DNA of 64,000 bases, taken from assembly GCF_021018805.1 (NCBI RefSeq), contig NC_086256.1, positions 12,900,032 through 12,964,031 of the forward strand, written 5' to 3'. Source of the DNA: Prinia subflava (taxonomy: Eukaryota > Chordata > Aves > Passeriformes > Cisticolidae). Shown here piece by piece: positions 14,701 through 27,600 of the stretch. A program made the position numbers and the translations under genes. Positions within the stretch are counted from its first letter, which is position 1. The number at the start of each line of letters is the position of its first letter. The notes beneath the pieces are model-generated. The model ran no database searches. It saw nothing but the letters and a program-made list of their open reading frames with translations, and was not told the DNA's origin.

Positions 14701-17700
14701 TTGTTAATGCAGCTAGTTTTTACTGGAAAGCCTTTATTCTGAGTAATTGTGTATTCTGTTCAGGACCTCGCTGATGGGAAGCAAAGTGTTTCTCTCCTTC
14801 ATTTGCAGTACTTAAGTGAAGAACCAGATGGGTCCAGTAGCTATAGTTATAAAAGAAGCTCTCCTATGCCTTTGGTCTGGAGTTCAATATCGTTACATCC
14901 CTAATAGCAGCTGCTTCTGTTTGAACCCTGGGTTATGAAAAATGAACTGCATTAAATGGAAAATCATTAACTATCAGCTGAGTAATAGTACTGTACTGTT
15001 GGCCTGCCTAAATCACCAGTGTCTGCCTCCTCACATGCAAAGAGTTGCTCTTCAGAATAACACAGTGAAATACTGACAGAAGGGCTACTACTTAAGCCTC
15101 AAGCCACACACAAAAAAAAACCCTCTCAACTTTTTTTTTAGGTTTTCAGCCAGTTACTGATAATAAGCATACAGACAGCTGAGGAAGTCATAAACCAGGT
15201 TTATGCTAAAATTCCTGATGTGTGTGCATATCTGTGAATAGACATACCAAATATACAGAAATTGGTAACTCTGTTCTTGTTCAAAATTCTCCCTGTTATG
15301 TACTTGTCCTGCCTTAAAATCTGTTAAATTGCACCTGCCTGCTATCTTGGCTTTTTTGTGAATGCTGAATTTGCTAGGCTTATCTTGCTTTTATGCAGGA
15401 TCTGAAGACCACAAACAGAAAAACATATGCTATTTGGAAAATCACATCAAATCAGGAATGATGTTGATGGCCTGAATAAAAATTGTTCCAAACTAGGCCT
15501 TTATTTGTCTGAAAGAATTAGTTTCTATAAAGTGTCACAACAGATTAGTACTGGAAAGCTCCCTATTGTGTATAGTCTCAGAGTGCTCAAACAGATCAGC
15601 TGTGGCTTCTGAATTGCTGCAGCAAGATTTTTTTTGCTCAGCTTTGCTGTTTTGTGTGTTTGCAGGGTGTTTGGTACTGCTTTTCCAGTATTTCTGCTCT
15701 CAGTCCTTTATCATTTTATATTGTTATACAGTCAAGAATAATATAACAAAAGAAGTAACCATTACCATACGGCTCTCAGCTCAAACATCTATAACCTCAT
15801 CTATTCCAAGAGCCAAGCAAGACATGAAATGCCCACTCCCCAAGTTAATGATGCTGAAATGAGGCAGTCATGTGCATATGAAAGAAAGGGATTGTTCTTA
15901 CCCTTTTTTTACAAGGAAAAACAATGTCTTATGAGCTGTCTTAGAGATAGAATTTATATGAAAACTTTCAGTGTTATGCTGTTATTTGTATGAAGTGTGC
16001 AACAGGTGATTCTTGGGGTTTTAGCTTGAATGAAGCTATAACCACTAGTAGTGTTTCACTCATTAATACAGCACCATGAAACTGTGTGAGATAAGCATAT
16101 GGGATGGGAACTGCTTCAGGAAATAGTAATACTATCCAGAGTTAGACAGATGCACTGCAGACTTCTCCACAGCTTAAGTTTAGAAGTTACAAGGGTTCCA
16201 AATCCTGCTCTAGTTACTTCTCTATCCTTATCCTTTTTCTTGATGTAAGATAAAGTGTCTGAAACTGGTACAAAAGAGCCTCTAAATGCAAGTCAGTGCT
16301 GCAAAGAACCATGCTTTCTTACTTTACTCTCTTCATACATTAGACAATAAATGCAATGGCACAATTCAGCAAAATGGCAAATGATATGGCTACAGCTAGA
16401 GAACATACTTTTCAAAAGCAACATGAGATAAATAGGATTTAAATAAGAGAGTATTTAATGGGATGTGAAACTATGATAAATGCATATATTATATATTCTT
16501 TGATACTTGCTGAGGCATCAGAGAACTGTGCTCTCTTAAAGGCAGAAATTCATGAGAATTGCTGTCTGCACTCTTGGTGTGGGTACATAGTGAAAATAGG
16601 ATCCAGAGGACTTCTAAGTACTGAGAGAGAAGATTACCCTCTGATTTACAGCATTAGCATCTCTTTCATTTCTAATGCTCAGACATACAGTTATATATGT
16701 GATGGTGCCAAGCCTGAACCCTGTATATTCCTGTTGCTCTCTGAGGTCTAAAGGATTATTAATTGTTTAGTGCAGATTAGTTGGCCATATCTGACTGTTC
16801 TGATCTAGAAAGGATGTTGTCTGTGAAGCCCAAGAGTAATGAAACAATAGGCACTGCTGTGTTAAGATGTCAACTTTAGATTCTCTTGGTAGTTTTACTG
16901 TCTCTAGAGGTGAAATTTAGAAATCAAATATTCAGTAAATGAAACTTTTGTAGAGGCAGACCATGTAGTTCATGATGCAAATAAATGGCTGTGATCCTAC
17001 TGATCACACTGACACTGACACTGACAGTCCCTTTCCTACCATCCTAACAGCTGAAGTGTGACAGAAATACAGTATGAAAAGTGATTGAAATTGTCCTGTC
17101 TCCAGTCATTGCCCTTAAATCTGACAGAAAAGACAGCAGTCTGAAGGTCCTTTGACTAATTTGAAAACTGTAAGGAGTTACATCAGTCAGCTGTGTTGTG
17201 TAGTAGCCAAACATGGCTAGTGTTAGCAAATAATGAGTTGTGTTTGTTGTTGTGGACTTGGTTTCTGTGAGATCTCAATCACTTCACACAGGACACAATC
17301 TGTTGCTGAGCTGTAAAAAGTGAGTCCTGCCTCACTGTACCCTCACACTGTCATGCCATCATTCTGCTGATACTTCCAGTGCTAAATATAAGTTCAGGCT
17401 TGAAGAATTAGATCATACTCCCTAACTTTAGTTTCCTTTTCATCACACTAGAAGGTGTGTCTTGCTTAAGTACCTGGTTAAATATCTCCGGGCTGTTCAG
17501 CAAGGACTGTTGGCAAAGCAACGTAGCCCATACATTTTCTTTCATCACTGTTAGGGTATAAATTAACTTGTAAAGCACATCATTCTTAACAACGTGAAAA
17601 AATAGGCCTCACAGTGAAGGGCATCATCAAGTGTTTGCAATTAAACACATCATCTGCGTTTGCAGTGATAGTCTCTGAACATCCTGCATTTAGAACGAGT

Positions 17701-17996
17701 TGCACTGGAAACAGCATGAGAAAAATGTAGCCACCACTCCTAGGTCAGGACAAAATACCAGTACTCGCCATTCCCAAGATGTCTTTCTTAATCCCTATGA
17801 TTAAGTACATGAATTTATCCACCTCTTCTCCCTCCATCTCTTATCTCTTGTTTGTTTTTGTATCAGGAGCCACAGTGACTGGGATTGAACCTTGGTAAGC
17901 ATGAAAGGTAGTGCCCTATGTGGGACACATACAGGGATTGTCACAGTCTCTTCATAGCAAACAATTATATTAGGTGGCACTATTATAAAGCTGTTT
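8719..17996. other. Unannotated non-coding DNA
   Basis: There is nothing that can be called a gene. A short (AACCA)n tract sits near 9740-9758. The frame near 11543-11725 has a protein-like look for about 35 codons but has no donor and a non-AUG start. A 36-nt segment at 13788-13823, between a weak acceptor and a GTAAGT, is too short and weak to call. Three tandem CACTGA units occur near 17006-17025. Confidence 0.5.
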
Positions 17997-18020
17997 TAAA
18001 ACAAACAAACAAACAAACAA
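17997..18020. repeat. (AAAC)n microsatellite
   Basis: Five tandem AAAC units are visible, slightly interrupted at the left end. It is a simple repeat with no associated element recognised. Confidence 0.9.
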
Positions 18021-18965
18021 GCTCCCCCAAATCATAAAGACAGTCTAGTATCTTTCAGTACTTAAGCTGATGCATCTTCCAGTTTGACTCTATGTAATAA
18101 TAATGCACTAGAAATAAGCTTAAACACCTAATATAAGATTAAAAGCTAAGCACCCTTTACTACCTGAAAAGCTTAAATATACTCTGTATCTTTTAGGTGC
18201 TTCTTTTTAAAGAAGTTGTGCTAATCAATTTCTTTTCAAAGCACTTGAGTTCCTAGCAGTTTCCTAAAACTGGAGAGAAATTTCTGTTCTTTGTAAGCTA
18301 AATCAATCTCTGAAGAGCCTTATAAAAATAAAATAGCTTAAGGATGAAACAGCAGTAAGAAAGGAGATCCATCTACTAATTTATCAGTCTATCTATTTTC
18401 TAGCCATATCTATCTATAATGGTTAAAAGTTTTAAAGGACACTAAATTTAAGTATTTTATATTGCTTTTCATAAGGGCATTTCAATTTATCTCTATTCCT
18501 TTGGAAAGATGAATATTGTCACTGCACATTGTAGGCTTGTGTTGGCTAAAAAGAGTCAGGGGCATGACAGCATTTATAGAAGGCATGAGCTCAAATGTCA
18601 GTAGAGCATCCAAAAATGGATGAAGCATCACCCAGCCACTGCCATCTGTTGAGTGTTTCATGACAGCTGTATCTCCTGACTAGAGCTGGTGCAGATAATC
18701 ATGAAAGGCACAGAGGAAGCATACAACAGTTATACAGAGGAAGGGGAGGGGAGAGTTCCACTTTAAACATTGTTTTTAATTGCATCATAATGATTTTTTA
18801 ACAGACACCATGGTATGTAGCTTAGGCTCTGGCCTGAATTAAAGCAAACAATAAACCACAGTGCAGCTGAAAAGCAATTGAAATTTCCTCTGCAAAAAGG
18901 TTTTGTCTAGGCTAAGTATTTAATAGTGTTTCTCCCAGAGACTTTTGCCCTAAAGATACTCCTGC

Positions 18966-19056
18966 TACAACAAAAGAAGAAAAAAAACCCCAAACAACAA
19001 CAAGAAAAAAACACTCCACAAAAAAACCCAACTGAACCAACAACAAAAAAAACACC
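18966..19056. repeat. A/C-rich simple sequence
   Basis: About 90 bases are made almost only of A and C, in CAACAAGAAA/AACCCAAC-type units. It accounts for a 61-codon Lys/Pro/Gln-rich open frame that is not a gene. Similar tracts recur at 27601 and 57083, and in complementary form at 48540. Confidence 0.8.
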
Positions 19057-19379
19057 CCTGCCTCAACTATTGTGTCAACAGGACAGTCAACCCAAATATT
19101 CTTGTTATTGACTCCCTAATGGGAATGTAGGGTTTTTAAACCTTTTTCCTCTTAGAGAAGAGGGAACTTTTGTACATGAAATTTCAGGTCTTAGCACTAT
19201 GAGTTGCACTTAAACTAAATGCTAGCTGAAATAATAAATGACTGTGGAATAGAGTAAAATCATTCTGGTTTTACTATCATTTTCCCCAGCGTGTGGATCT
19301 ACTTTGTCCCCCAAGGCATACAAAACTGCCATCTGACTTTATTGTTTCTGATACAAACTCTCATAAGCTGGGGAGACTT

Positions 19380-19690
19380 CCAGATGAGCGGGCAACCCGG
19401 ACATGAAATCAATGGCACAGGCAGTAGCAAAGGGTAGGTGTCATTGCGAAGCAAAGTCTTTGATGTGAAAGCCTTCTCTTATCCTCTTATCTAACCCTTG
19501 CCTTCCCATAGCTGTGTCTCATATTGTTCTGTCACTTCAGGATGTCAGGGTTGCTGTTATTACAGCTCTGGGTTACCCAGCAGATGTTGCTGTAAAGTGG
19601 TACAGCACGAACAATGGGAGTTTAGTTCATCCCTTTGATAATGCTAATGAAGCATACTGCTTGGGAAGTAGAATTGCTTAAAAATGTATT
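19380..19690. promoter_or_regulatory. Candidate conserved regulatory element
   Basis: This block keeps several CpGs in a CpG-poor region and contains dense factor-like motifs. There is a SOX-like AACAATGG near 19612. An ATCCCTTTGATAATGCTAAT stretch near 19629-19648 includes a TCF/LEF-like CTTTGAT and a homeodomain-like TAAT. Direct evidence is only motif density and texture. Conservation cannot be seen from one sequence, so the enhancer call is inference. Confidence 0.3.
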
Positions 19691-21429
19691 CCTTGTGAAC
19701 ATATCCAAGAGCTGAGACTTTTGCACAATTTCAGAAAACTTTACATGTCTACAACCCTATAGGCAAGTTCAGATAGTGTTAGATGAAGTTCAGCACCTAA
19801 TTTACCTGATATGATGCTAATACAACTGTTGTATGTATAGGGGGTTTAGATCTTTATTATTTAAAAGTAAATTATGACATGTAAATCATAGCATAATGAA
19901 TGCTAAGAGCTGTGCCTGAGTCTGCAGTGGTCTGAGATTATTCAATAACTCAATGGGCTGCTGATATGGTTGAGCTCAAAAGATTATTTTCTTTTGTAAG
20001 AACAAGGGAGGTTATGATTGCTGCCATGTAGCTCAACAGGGTCCTCAATATCTCTGAAGAAATGATCCCTCCCAGATCCAGATAACAGTTGACCATGTAA
20101 TCTATCCAAAAACAAAATTGCCTTGAGGACATACAAGCCAAAGTTCACTTGTAGTACTGGTTCTTCTTTTATTAATCCCAGAAAGATGTCAGGCTGTAGG
20201 AAGGCTGCAATGTACTTTAGAGCAGCATTGTTTATTTCTTACATCCATTCAAACAGTAATAAGATGAGGAAATATGTAATTAATAATAATATGAGGAGGG
20301 GTGCCAAAGGCCATGACTTGCCTTCATGATACATTGCTGCATATCTGAACTGCTCTGCTAGTTTAAATATCTTACACAATGTTAACCTTATCTGCTAGCC
20401 TCTGTTACTATTTGAAGTAGGAGTGGGCAGGAGTTATTTCTGAGATGTGTGTGATTCCATAGTGTTGGGTTACACTTGAGAGAAAATGACATTTCAAACA
20501 CATATATGTGTAAAACGTTCATTAAAGCAGTGCACCTTTAAAATACCAGTTCTGCTTCTAGGTCAGTGGGAGGCTCTGGCTTACTGCTACATTAGTGTTT
20601 ACAAAATTCTTTGGCATTTACATCTTTTTATTTTACAAGTTTACTCTGAAAGAAGCTAGTAAAACAAAACATAGGTCTACCCTCCCCCTGAAAGTCACTT
20701 TTATGTTTCTTTCTTTTTTAACATGGCAAAGTGGTTGTAAAATGTACTCTTGATTCTTAAATAAAACAGCATGTAAGTAGGATGGGTATGGGAAGTGGGC
20801 CCCTTTCTTGAGATTTTATAGACCGCACAGGACCTCAAACAGGAACAATGATGCTAAATGTAGATTTATTTTTTAAGGGTTTGCACAGAGTGCTTCGTAT
20901 TACCAAGTAAAGTCAGCAGATAGTTCTAAAAATGTCTAAGAAACTGTTTACTCAAAGAGCACTATTTCTTAATAATTAAACTTATGTTCAGTTGTAGTAC
21001 AATTAAGGAAGAAATGGGCGATTGCAGAATAGCTATTCAGATTCCTGTGAAACTTAACTGGGAATGGGATTGCTCCTCTAAGAAGAATAGGACAGACCAT
21101 ATAATTCGACATCTGGGGTCTAGGAAGACCCCCAGTTGAGGGTACTATTGAAATTCAAAGCCAAGAAAGAAGTGTGTGAGGGGGAACCCTGCAATAGCTG
21201 CAATTGTCATGCCTGCCTTGTTTATGATTAAAGCTGATTAAAAATGCAAAAAGTACATTTCATTGTAAAAAACAGCGAACTGGAAAAGAGGAAAGAAAAG
21301 GATTTAGGATTCAATTTTGCAATTTTTAAATCCAAGGATTAAATGTGGAGAGGAATAGATCTGTAGCATTTTGAGGATTGGGGTTTTTGTTTAAGACTGC
21401 AATTGTGTGCTCTTTTTTCCAAGGTAAGC

Positions 21430-21830
21430 GAATGTTAAGTACACCGAGATGCTATTGCTCCATGCTTCCATGCTAATAAGGCGTGCTTCCCACAGTGTGT
21501 GACAGAAAGGATGAATACCATGCACTGCTAATGGTTAATTTGTAGTGGCATGTGTGTTCCTTGAATGTTTGTGAAGTTTCATGATTCACCATCACACAAT
21601 TGAATTGCTCCTTTTTTTAAAGATATAGCGATATGTAATGAGATGAAGCAACGCTGACAGGGTTTTTGAAAGATACATTGTCCTCCACAGCCTATTCACT
21701 TCGTAATAATACCCCTTAAATTTGTTAATTTCTCACGATTTGGGGGCTAGAGTGAGTCCTCGTCAAATAATTTCAGTATTGACCATGGTTTAAAATGTTA
21801 ATTACTGTGGTATTTGTCACAGATAGCATC
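21430..21830. promoter_or_regulatory. Candidate conserved regulatory element
   Basis: About 400 bases combine retained CpGs with many homeodomain-like cores. Examples are CTAATAAGG and CTAATGGTTAATT near 21471-21541, CAATTGAATTG near 21598, TCGTAATAATA near 21702, and TTTGTTAATTTC near 21721. There is no long open frame and no repeat signature. This texture is typical of deeply conserved developmental enhancers in gene deserts, but conservation itself is unseen. Confidence 0.35.
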
Positions 21831-24800
21831 AAACCACAGTGATACTAATCTATGTCATGGATTTGAAACTCCTTTGGGAAGCTCATATTTAGACTTACTG
21901 CTGAGTGAACATGACTGCTAAGATTACAGAGATTGTGGACAGTGAAGAAAAGCAGTAATGCTCCTTCTGAGTAGAAAGTAAACAATAGGGTGATTGTCTG
22001 CTTACACATTGGGGCTAAACAGCCCAACTGCTGAGAAGCTCTAGGTGAAAAACCTCCTATCAGCAAGGAGTCTTGGTGTTTTCTTCATGGAGCTAGATGT
22101 TGTCAAGGATTCAGCTGTGCCACCCTAGTGAGTGTACAGGAAGCAAAACAGGATATTCTTGTATAGGCCCTGTTTTGTGTAATTATGCAACACTTGAACT
22201 CTTGTGTATATTCCAGAATGACTAACACACCTCTAAAAGGATCAGCAGCAACTAGTGAGTGAAATATTCTTATGAAAAGTGCTCTTGATTGAAATCAGTG
22301 TGTTTACATTTTCAGTTATCTTTGGTAAGGATTGTTCCACCTCAATGCACCCTCAAAATTAAGAAATTATTTTCACCCGGTTTAATTTCCTGTGTTTGTT
22401 TCTTTTAACAAGCAATCTAAATAATTTCCGCTGTCTCTTAAAAAAGAACAATAAGGGAAATGATCAGGAAAATATCAGTACATCAAATATCCTAAGATAT
22501 TTCTCAGGGATATGCTGTATTTGATGAAACAGACAAATTCCCTGAGAGGCAGCTGAGCAGAGGTTCATGCCCAGTGACTCCCAGATCTGTACTGGGGGCC
22601 TGGATCCCCAGAAAGTCCTGGAATGTGCAGAGAGAGTTCTGGGCTGCCAGGTCCCTGTGTGTAGGACAGGAGCCAGGAAACCCTGGAAGCTCTGGCTGGG
22701 TGTGCATGTGCGTGCACGTGTGTATCTACATAAGCACACTATCTGCATAAGCAGTGTGCTGGGTTTATTTAAATGATCTGTTTCAATTAGAGCCTCTTTT
22801 GTTCTGTTTCTGTAAATAAAAACCACATGTTAACTTTTGAATAATCTCTGGTTTTAATAGCCTGAATGCTGCCATGTCTTGTTTGTACCACAGATAGTAA
22901 TGAAACTGCTTTTGTGAGAAAGAATCGGGGCTGAATATTAGAAACTAAGCTTTGTTTTCAGCAATAAGTTTGTGCTTTGTTTTTGTGTTTTGGGTTTTCA
23001 GGGGTTTTTGTGTGTCTGGCAGTAATGTTGCCCAAAGAAAAATTTTGGGCTAATGCAAAGTAATGGACATCCTTATGTGGCCTGTGGAGTATAGCACAAG
23101 CACAGACTTTTCCATCCTGTTATAAAACCACTGAAAAAGAAATCTGTCCTCCCCAAAACAGAAGAGAGAAAAAAATCCAGATCCTTTATTTAAGTAATAG
23201 CAGTAACTCCATGTTAGACCTTCCTTGTTTTCTAATCTGTATACACAAACCCAAATTCAACTGCTGAAGAGTGAATGTCAACCAGGTTGTCAGAGTGCAA
23301 ATGATGTCAAAATATGGCAACTGATTTGTAATTTTTTCTGTTCTCAGTCTTCAGTAGAGCTAATTTCAGATAGCCTGCCTTGATCTGTGCTCATACAGTG
23401 TTAGCTCATAGCATGGAGGTCAGAGGGAAACTCTCTTTAGTTCTCCTATCCCATTTTTGGTACAGTTTGCACAGGGGGATATAACCTGCACCTTTGCAAC
23501 AGTTTGTTTTGTTTTTAATTCATGAGGGGAATGGAACTGCATTTAATATTTTTATTCCAAGAAATGAAATAGGTAATATTAGAATGAATGGAACAGGCAC
23601 AAAACATAAATGTCTGTCATCTCCATAGCTCCAGGAATATTTTAATGGTGAACATTTCATGGAACTATTGTGCAGTTTCATGTATCTCTCCTCAATGTTT
23701 CTTAAAAACAAACAAAACTATCTGCGGAAGAAAAAGATTTTGTTTTTAATTAATAGAGTGAACTATTTTTTACTGGGGTGTCAGCAAGTGACGATTTCAG
23801 TGCAAGGAAGGAGTGGGACCACATGGCTGGGAACAAAGCAGGGGAGTGAGGCAGCTTCCTCAATCAGCAGCGGCAAGCTGTCAGACTGGCTCAATTGTCA
23901 TGTGAAATCTCAGACATTGCAAGGATCTAGGCAAGAAATCTCTTTTGTTTTGGTGTGGGGGGGTGTGTTTGTTTTGTGTTTGTTTTGTGGTTTTTTACTA
24001 TGCTTTTAGCTTAAGGAGTAACAATTCTGTTAAATTGAGAAAACAACAATTTTAAAAATTGTTCTGCAGAACTCCTAGCAAAGGTATGCATAAGCAGTCT
24101 TATCGTGGCAAAGTGAGGCTGGGCTTTTTTCTTACATAAATTATTGAATTTAGGCTTTTTTTCCTCCTTCTAATATGCTTCTTGTGCAATCTTTTCCTTT
24201 TCTTATTTGTCCTTTCTGTTCTTTTCTTTCAGAATGTATTCGTTTTGCCTCCTTTTTTGCTATTCATGATTAAGATTTAGACTGCTTCTTTGTATTTGCT
24301 TATTCCCCGTGCTTTTCTTTTAATTGTTGGCTTTCAATATCTTAGTGCAAACTTAGTTATATTTCAAAATCTTGTATTTCTTGATGTTCTTGCCCTATAT
24401 TTTTATTATTTCAGGACCCTTTCTCAGAGTCTTGACGTCTTACTTATTTGATATAGTCTAAAGAAAACAAAGCTTCAAAATACTTATTAGATATGACCAC
24501 CACCAACATAAATTAAAAATTAAAAGAAATATAGATACAAAAGTACTTTTATTTTTTTCCCCCCACAGCTTTACAGTCCTCAGATTCTTTGAAACTTGTC
24601 ACATCATTTTGAGTGCTTTAGATGCCATCATCTATGTTTCAGCAGTACATTACTTTCAAGAATTTTGGGCTTGGAACGTGGGTGAGAATAACTGGGGGAG
24701 CGTGTCACGATCTCTGCCAGATTTAATTCTGGGGCATAATAAGAAGCTTTCTGAACAAAATTTTAATTTGTTCTCAATCAAACACAGCAGCCTGAGATAT

Positions 24801-24990
24801 AGTGTAAATTATGGTGAAATCTGTACTCTAATTACTTTTAGAAAGCTTTAAAAAAGCTTACCCTCCCCACCCTGTTCTTCCCAAATGTCTCTGGAAGAAC
24901 TATCCTGATTTATATTCAACTCTTAAAGTCATTGTCACTTCTTGGGGTACCTTTTCACTACCCCCAGTGTCAGTCCGATGTCAGCATCTT
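21831..24990. other. Unannotated non-coding DNA
   Basis: No gene is supported. A GC-richer patch at 22560-22710 gives overlapping frames of up to 120 codons on the minus strand, with no start context, splice sites or recognisable domain. It is followed by a short GT/GC-alternating stretch (GTGCATGTGCGTGCACGTGT near 22703). A G/T-rich tract lies at about 23944-23990. Confidence 0.5.
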
Positions 24991-25078
24991 CCCCTGAGCA
25001 TTATCACTGCAGGTTCCCACCAGTAGGTGTGGTGGACAGAGTGCTCTGAAAAGGTTAATCAGCAGCATTCATTAATAA

Positions 25079-25354
25079 CTAGGTAACAGTATCCAGCCTG
25101 CGGGCTACTGGTTGTTGGCAAATAGCTGGCGTGGTGCGAAGCTTGTAGTTTTTGTTCAACTGGTTGAGTGCCTTGTTGCCAGGCTTCCTGCGGGAGGAGG
25201 AGTTTGGCTGGACCACTGGGTGTGTTGAGCAATGGCATTCACTGAACGGCGCTGCTGGCACCTCGGGACTTCCCAAGGCTTCAATCTCCACGCTGAAGTC
25301 ACTAGCAGGAGTTCGGTATTTTAAGCAAGAGCAGAACAGCCCTCCTAACGACAC
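25079..25354 (-). other. Coding-like minus-strand open frame, unidentified
   Basis: The frame is 91 codons, with a GTG as its first possible start and a TAG stop, and it is closed upstream by an in-frame TAA. The C-terminal half has a natural-looking composition (Asn/Lys/Arg/Gln-rich, with a SSSRRKPGNKALNQLNKNYK segment). The frame keeps CpG-containing codons. No domain, signal peptide or membrane segment is visible and I do not recognise the protein. A possible acceptor is the CTCCTGCTAG ending near 25304 on the minus strand, which would make this a terminal exon. The plus strand is also open over 25152-25361, so conserved non-coding DNA is an equally good explanation. Confidence 0.2.
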
Positions 25355-25480
25355 TGATTAGCTTTTGGCGTGCTTCCACTGGTGCTGGTGTCCAGCCTTG
25401 CCAGGCTGAAACTCAGGAAAATTTGATTGTCAATAGTCTTTTGACACTTTCCAGCGGCTCCCTTTCATATGAATAGAAAG

Positions 25481-25540
25481 ATGGATAAACTCTCCAAAGG
25501 CTTACTGAGAAAGACACAGAGAAGAGATCAGTTTACAAAG
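25481..25540 (+). CDS. Possible first coding exon (20 codons)
   Basis: ATG at 25481 has a strong initiation context (AAG before it, G after it). It opens a frame reading MDKLSKGLLRKTQRRDQFTK, which ends exactly at a donor-like AAAG|GTAGGA at 25540/25541, phase 0. An in-frame upstream ATG at 25469 would add four residues. Unspliced, the frame stays open to a TGA at 25625, and a second donor-like GG|GTGAGC lies at about 25623/25624. The basic N-terminus resembles cytosolic adaptor or scaffold starts, but I could not match it to a family. It sits at the downstream edge of a CpG-bearing block, as expected for an alternative first exon. The next exon is not identified; the 35033 exon needs a phase-1 partner, so the two do not join directly. 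Confidence 0.25.
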
Positions 25541-25640
25541 GTAGGAAAAAACTCCACAGTGCGCACTTCTGCAGCAGCACAGCGAGTCTCGCTCTCAGCA
25601 GTGTCACTGTCACGTACACATGGGTGAGCAAAGCAACATG

Positions 25641-27600
25641 AGGACACAGCAAATAAAGAAGGCCTTTGAGTCAGGCTAATCACTGGGTAGGCTCAGCCTG
25701 GGTTAATGGCTGAGATCGTGTCCTGTTACATTGCTGACTAATGTGCTTTTCAGACAGAAGTTTGTACTGTAGACTTGGCCTCAGGTTTTCCTGGTTTAAT
25801 GTCTCTGTCAAAAAGGTGCATGTTCTTCATATATCTTTGTATATTCGTTGCAATTTTTAGGTTAGACAAAATATTATTTTTCTAGCTGGATTCTCTATTA
25901 GGATGAAAACCAAAACAAACAAAAAAGAAAATTACAAACTTTCTGTCTTTGGAAGATAACACACCACAGTAACAAAAACAAACAACAGAATAATTTTTGA
26001 GAGCATGTAATTACAAAAATAATATTTAAATTAGTTTTTAGGATTTTTAGCCTTAGTTTATCAGACAGATATTTGTCAAACAGGCTTATGGCTTACTCCA
26101 AGTGATTTTAGCAGCTCTGGTGGGGATAGTTATGGTGTGAATTATTACTCAGCATGAGTAAGGAGATCAGAACTAAGCCTAGATATGGTCAGAAGGAAAG
26201 AAGGTTTTGTCTGATTTGTCTAGGATAGATCTGCCCTGCTGCTAACTCCCTGGTCTTTCATTTACTTGCTTTTTAGAGACTTTTGTTAAGACTTACCAGG
26301 AGTCCTGAGAGGACAATTGAGCTTTTATGGGTTTTTTTGCAGAAGCGGGAAGAAAGAATCAAGTTGCTGGTTTTCTGTTACTGTTGATTTATTTTCTGCT
26401 TATCCTGCAAACATTTTTTTGAACTTTAGTAAAAAAAAAAAAAAAAACAAAACCAAGAAAGCAAAACCCCCAAACAACCAAGTAATGTAAATTGGACTTT
26501 GAGGAAGTAAGGTGGTGAGCTTCAAGGCTGATCTGCAGATAAGAGTTTCCCAAGTATACATCAACATTATGATCAGCTCTTGCAGCAAGGAGGGTTATAG
26601 CTTTTGTTTTCTAAGAGAACTGATTTCCATGTGAGCTTGCCTCAGTTCAGAAAGATTTAATAACTAGAAAAATCAGATTTTTTTCACAAGATGCTATAAA
26701 AATGAAACAAACTAGTATAGACCGTTAAAGTTAATGGGCCACTTGCTGGGCTCAGTGATACGGAATGGACCTGAAGGCTTCTCTCAGGCAGCCTCAGGGT
26801 TCAGTTTTGCACAGGGAAAGCTCCTGGCCAAACTCCAGCTGTGCCTATGGATGAGCCCCTGGGACCAGCTCACAGCAGGCTGCACCTTCCTAACTCACCC
26901 TGCTCTGGGAGAAAGCTCCAATTCTGGCAATAGAAACAGCTTCTCTTCGCCAGAAACTGTCGCTTATTCTCTTGTCCTTTCTGGTGCTTGTATTAAATAG
27001 TTACAGCGAACCAGAGAATCTGTGCTGCAAGATGGTCAAAAGAATTTATGGCCTTTGGAGCCGATGGGACTAAGTTTGCTCAGGATCATGCCCTTAGTTA
27101 GCGTCCTGCAGCAAAAAGGCCTAGAGTTTAGTAAGGAAACTCTCTCAGGGATTTATAGTATTGATGACTGTAACCAAGCCTGGCAGCCCTTGGATCTTAC
27201 AGCTCTCTCTGGGCCTAATCAAAGGCCATTGACGTAAACTAAAACATTTGACTTCAGAGAGCTGTGGATCAAACTCTGTGTCTACACTGACTGGGTTTGC
27301 CTTCCCCTCAGACACAACCTCACTTTAAATTCTTTTCTTCTGACAGGCCTGTAGCCTCATTCCTCTCTCTTAAGCTGGGAGGGCATTTCACAGCTCTCTA
27401 AAATGCCCAGAAGTGACTTTTCCCTTCTCACGGTGCAGTTTCACATTATACCTAATTCAGTGTAACTGCTGGCTGATCCCAAAACTCCCGTCCCTGTTTT
27501 ACTGATATCAAGCTTAAAGATCATATAATCCTAAGGATGACTTGACACAAAATTAACCAAGTCCAACACACATCCCCTCTGTGTCATTTGTGTCCCTCCT
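25641..27600. other. Unannotated non-coding DNA
   Basis: No supportable gene. An A17 run lies near 26431-26447. GC-richer sequence at 26730-27240 opens several short frames with no splice signals. Confidence 0.5.

Larger units (their letters stand above)
25020..25640. promoter_or_regulatory. CpG-bearing block, possible alternative promoter
   Basis: Across roughly 600 bases CpG is clearly more frequent than in the surrounding tens of kilobases, for example near 25100-25140, 25190, 25243-25284, 25370 and 25561-25615. The block carries a TAATCAGC motif, an ATTCATTAATAACT motif and a GGTAACAG motif near 25056-25090. It overlaps a minus-strand open frame (25079-25354) and ends with a possible plus-strand first exon (25481-25540). 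There is no canonical TATA box. Together these are compatible with an internal promoter, or with a conserved element, or with coding exon sequence; I cannot separate these. Confidence 0.3.

Noticed and set aside
17860..17960. GGGATTGAACCTTGG resembling a tRNA T-arm or the tail of MIR
   Set aside because: No cloverleaf can be folded around it and no MIR core precedes it.
22464..22826. 120-codon minus-strand frame
   Set aside because: Overlaps other frames on both strands in a GC-richer patch. No start context, domain or splice signal.
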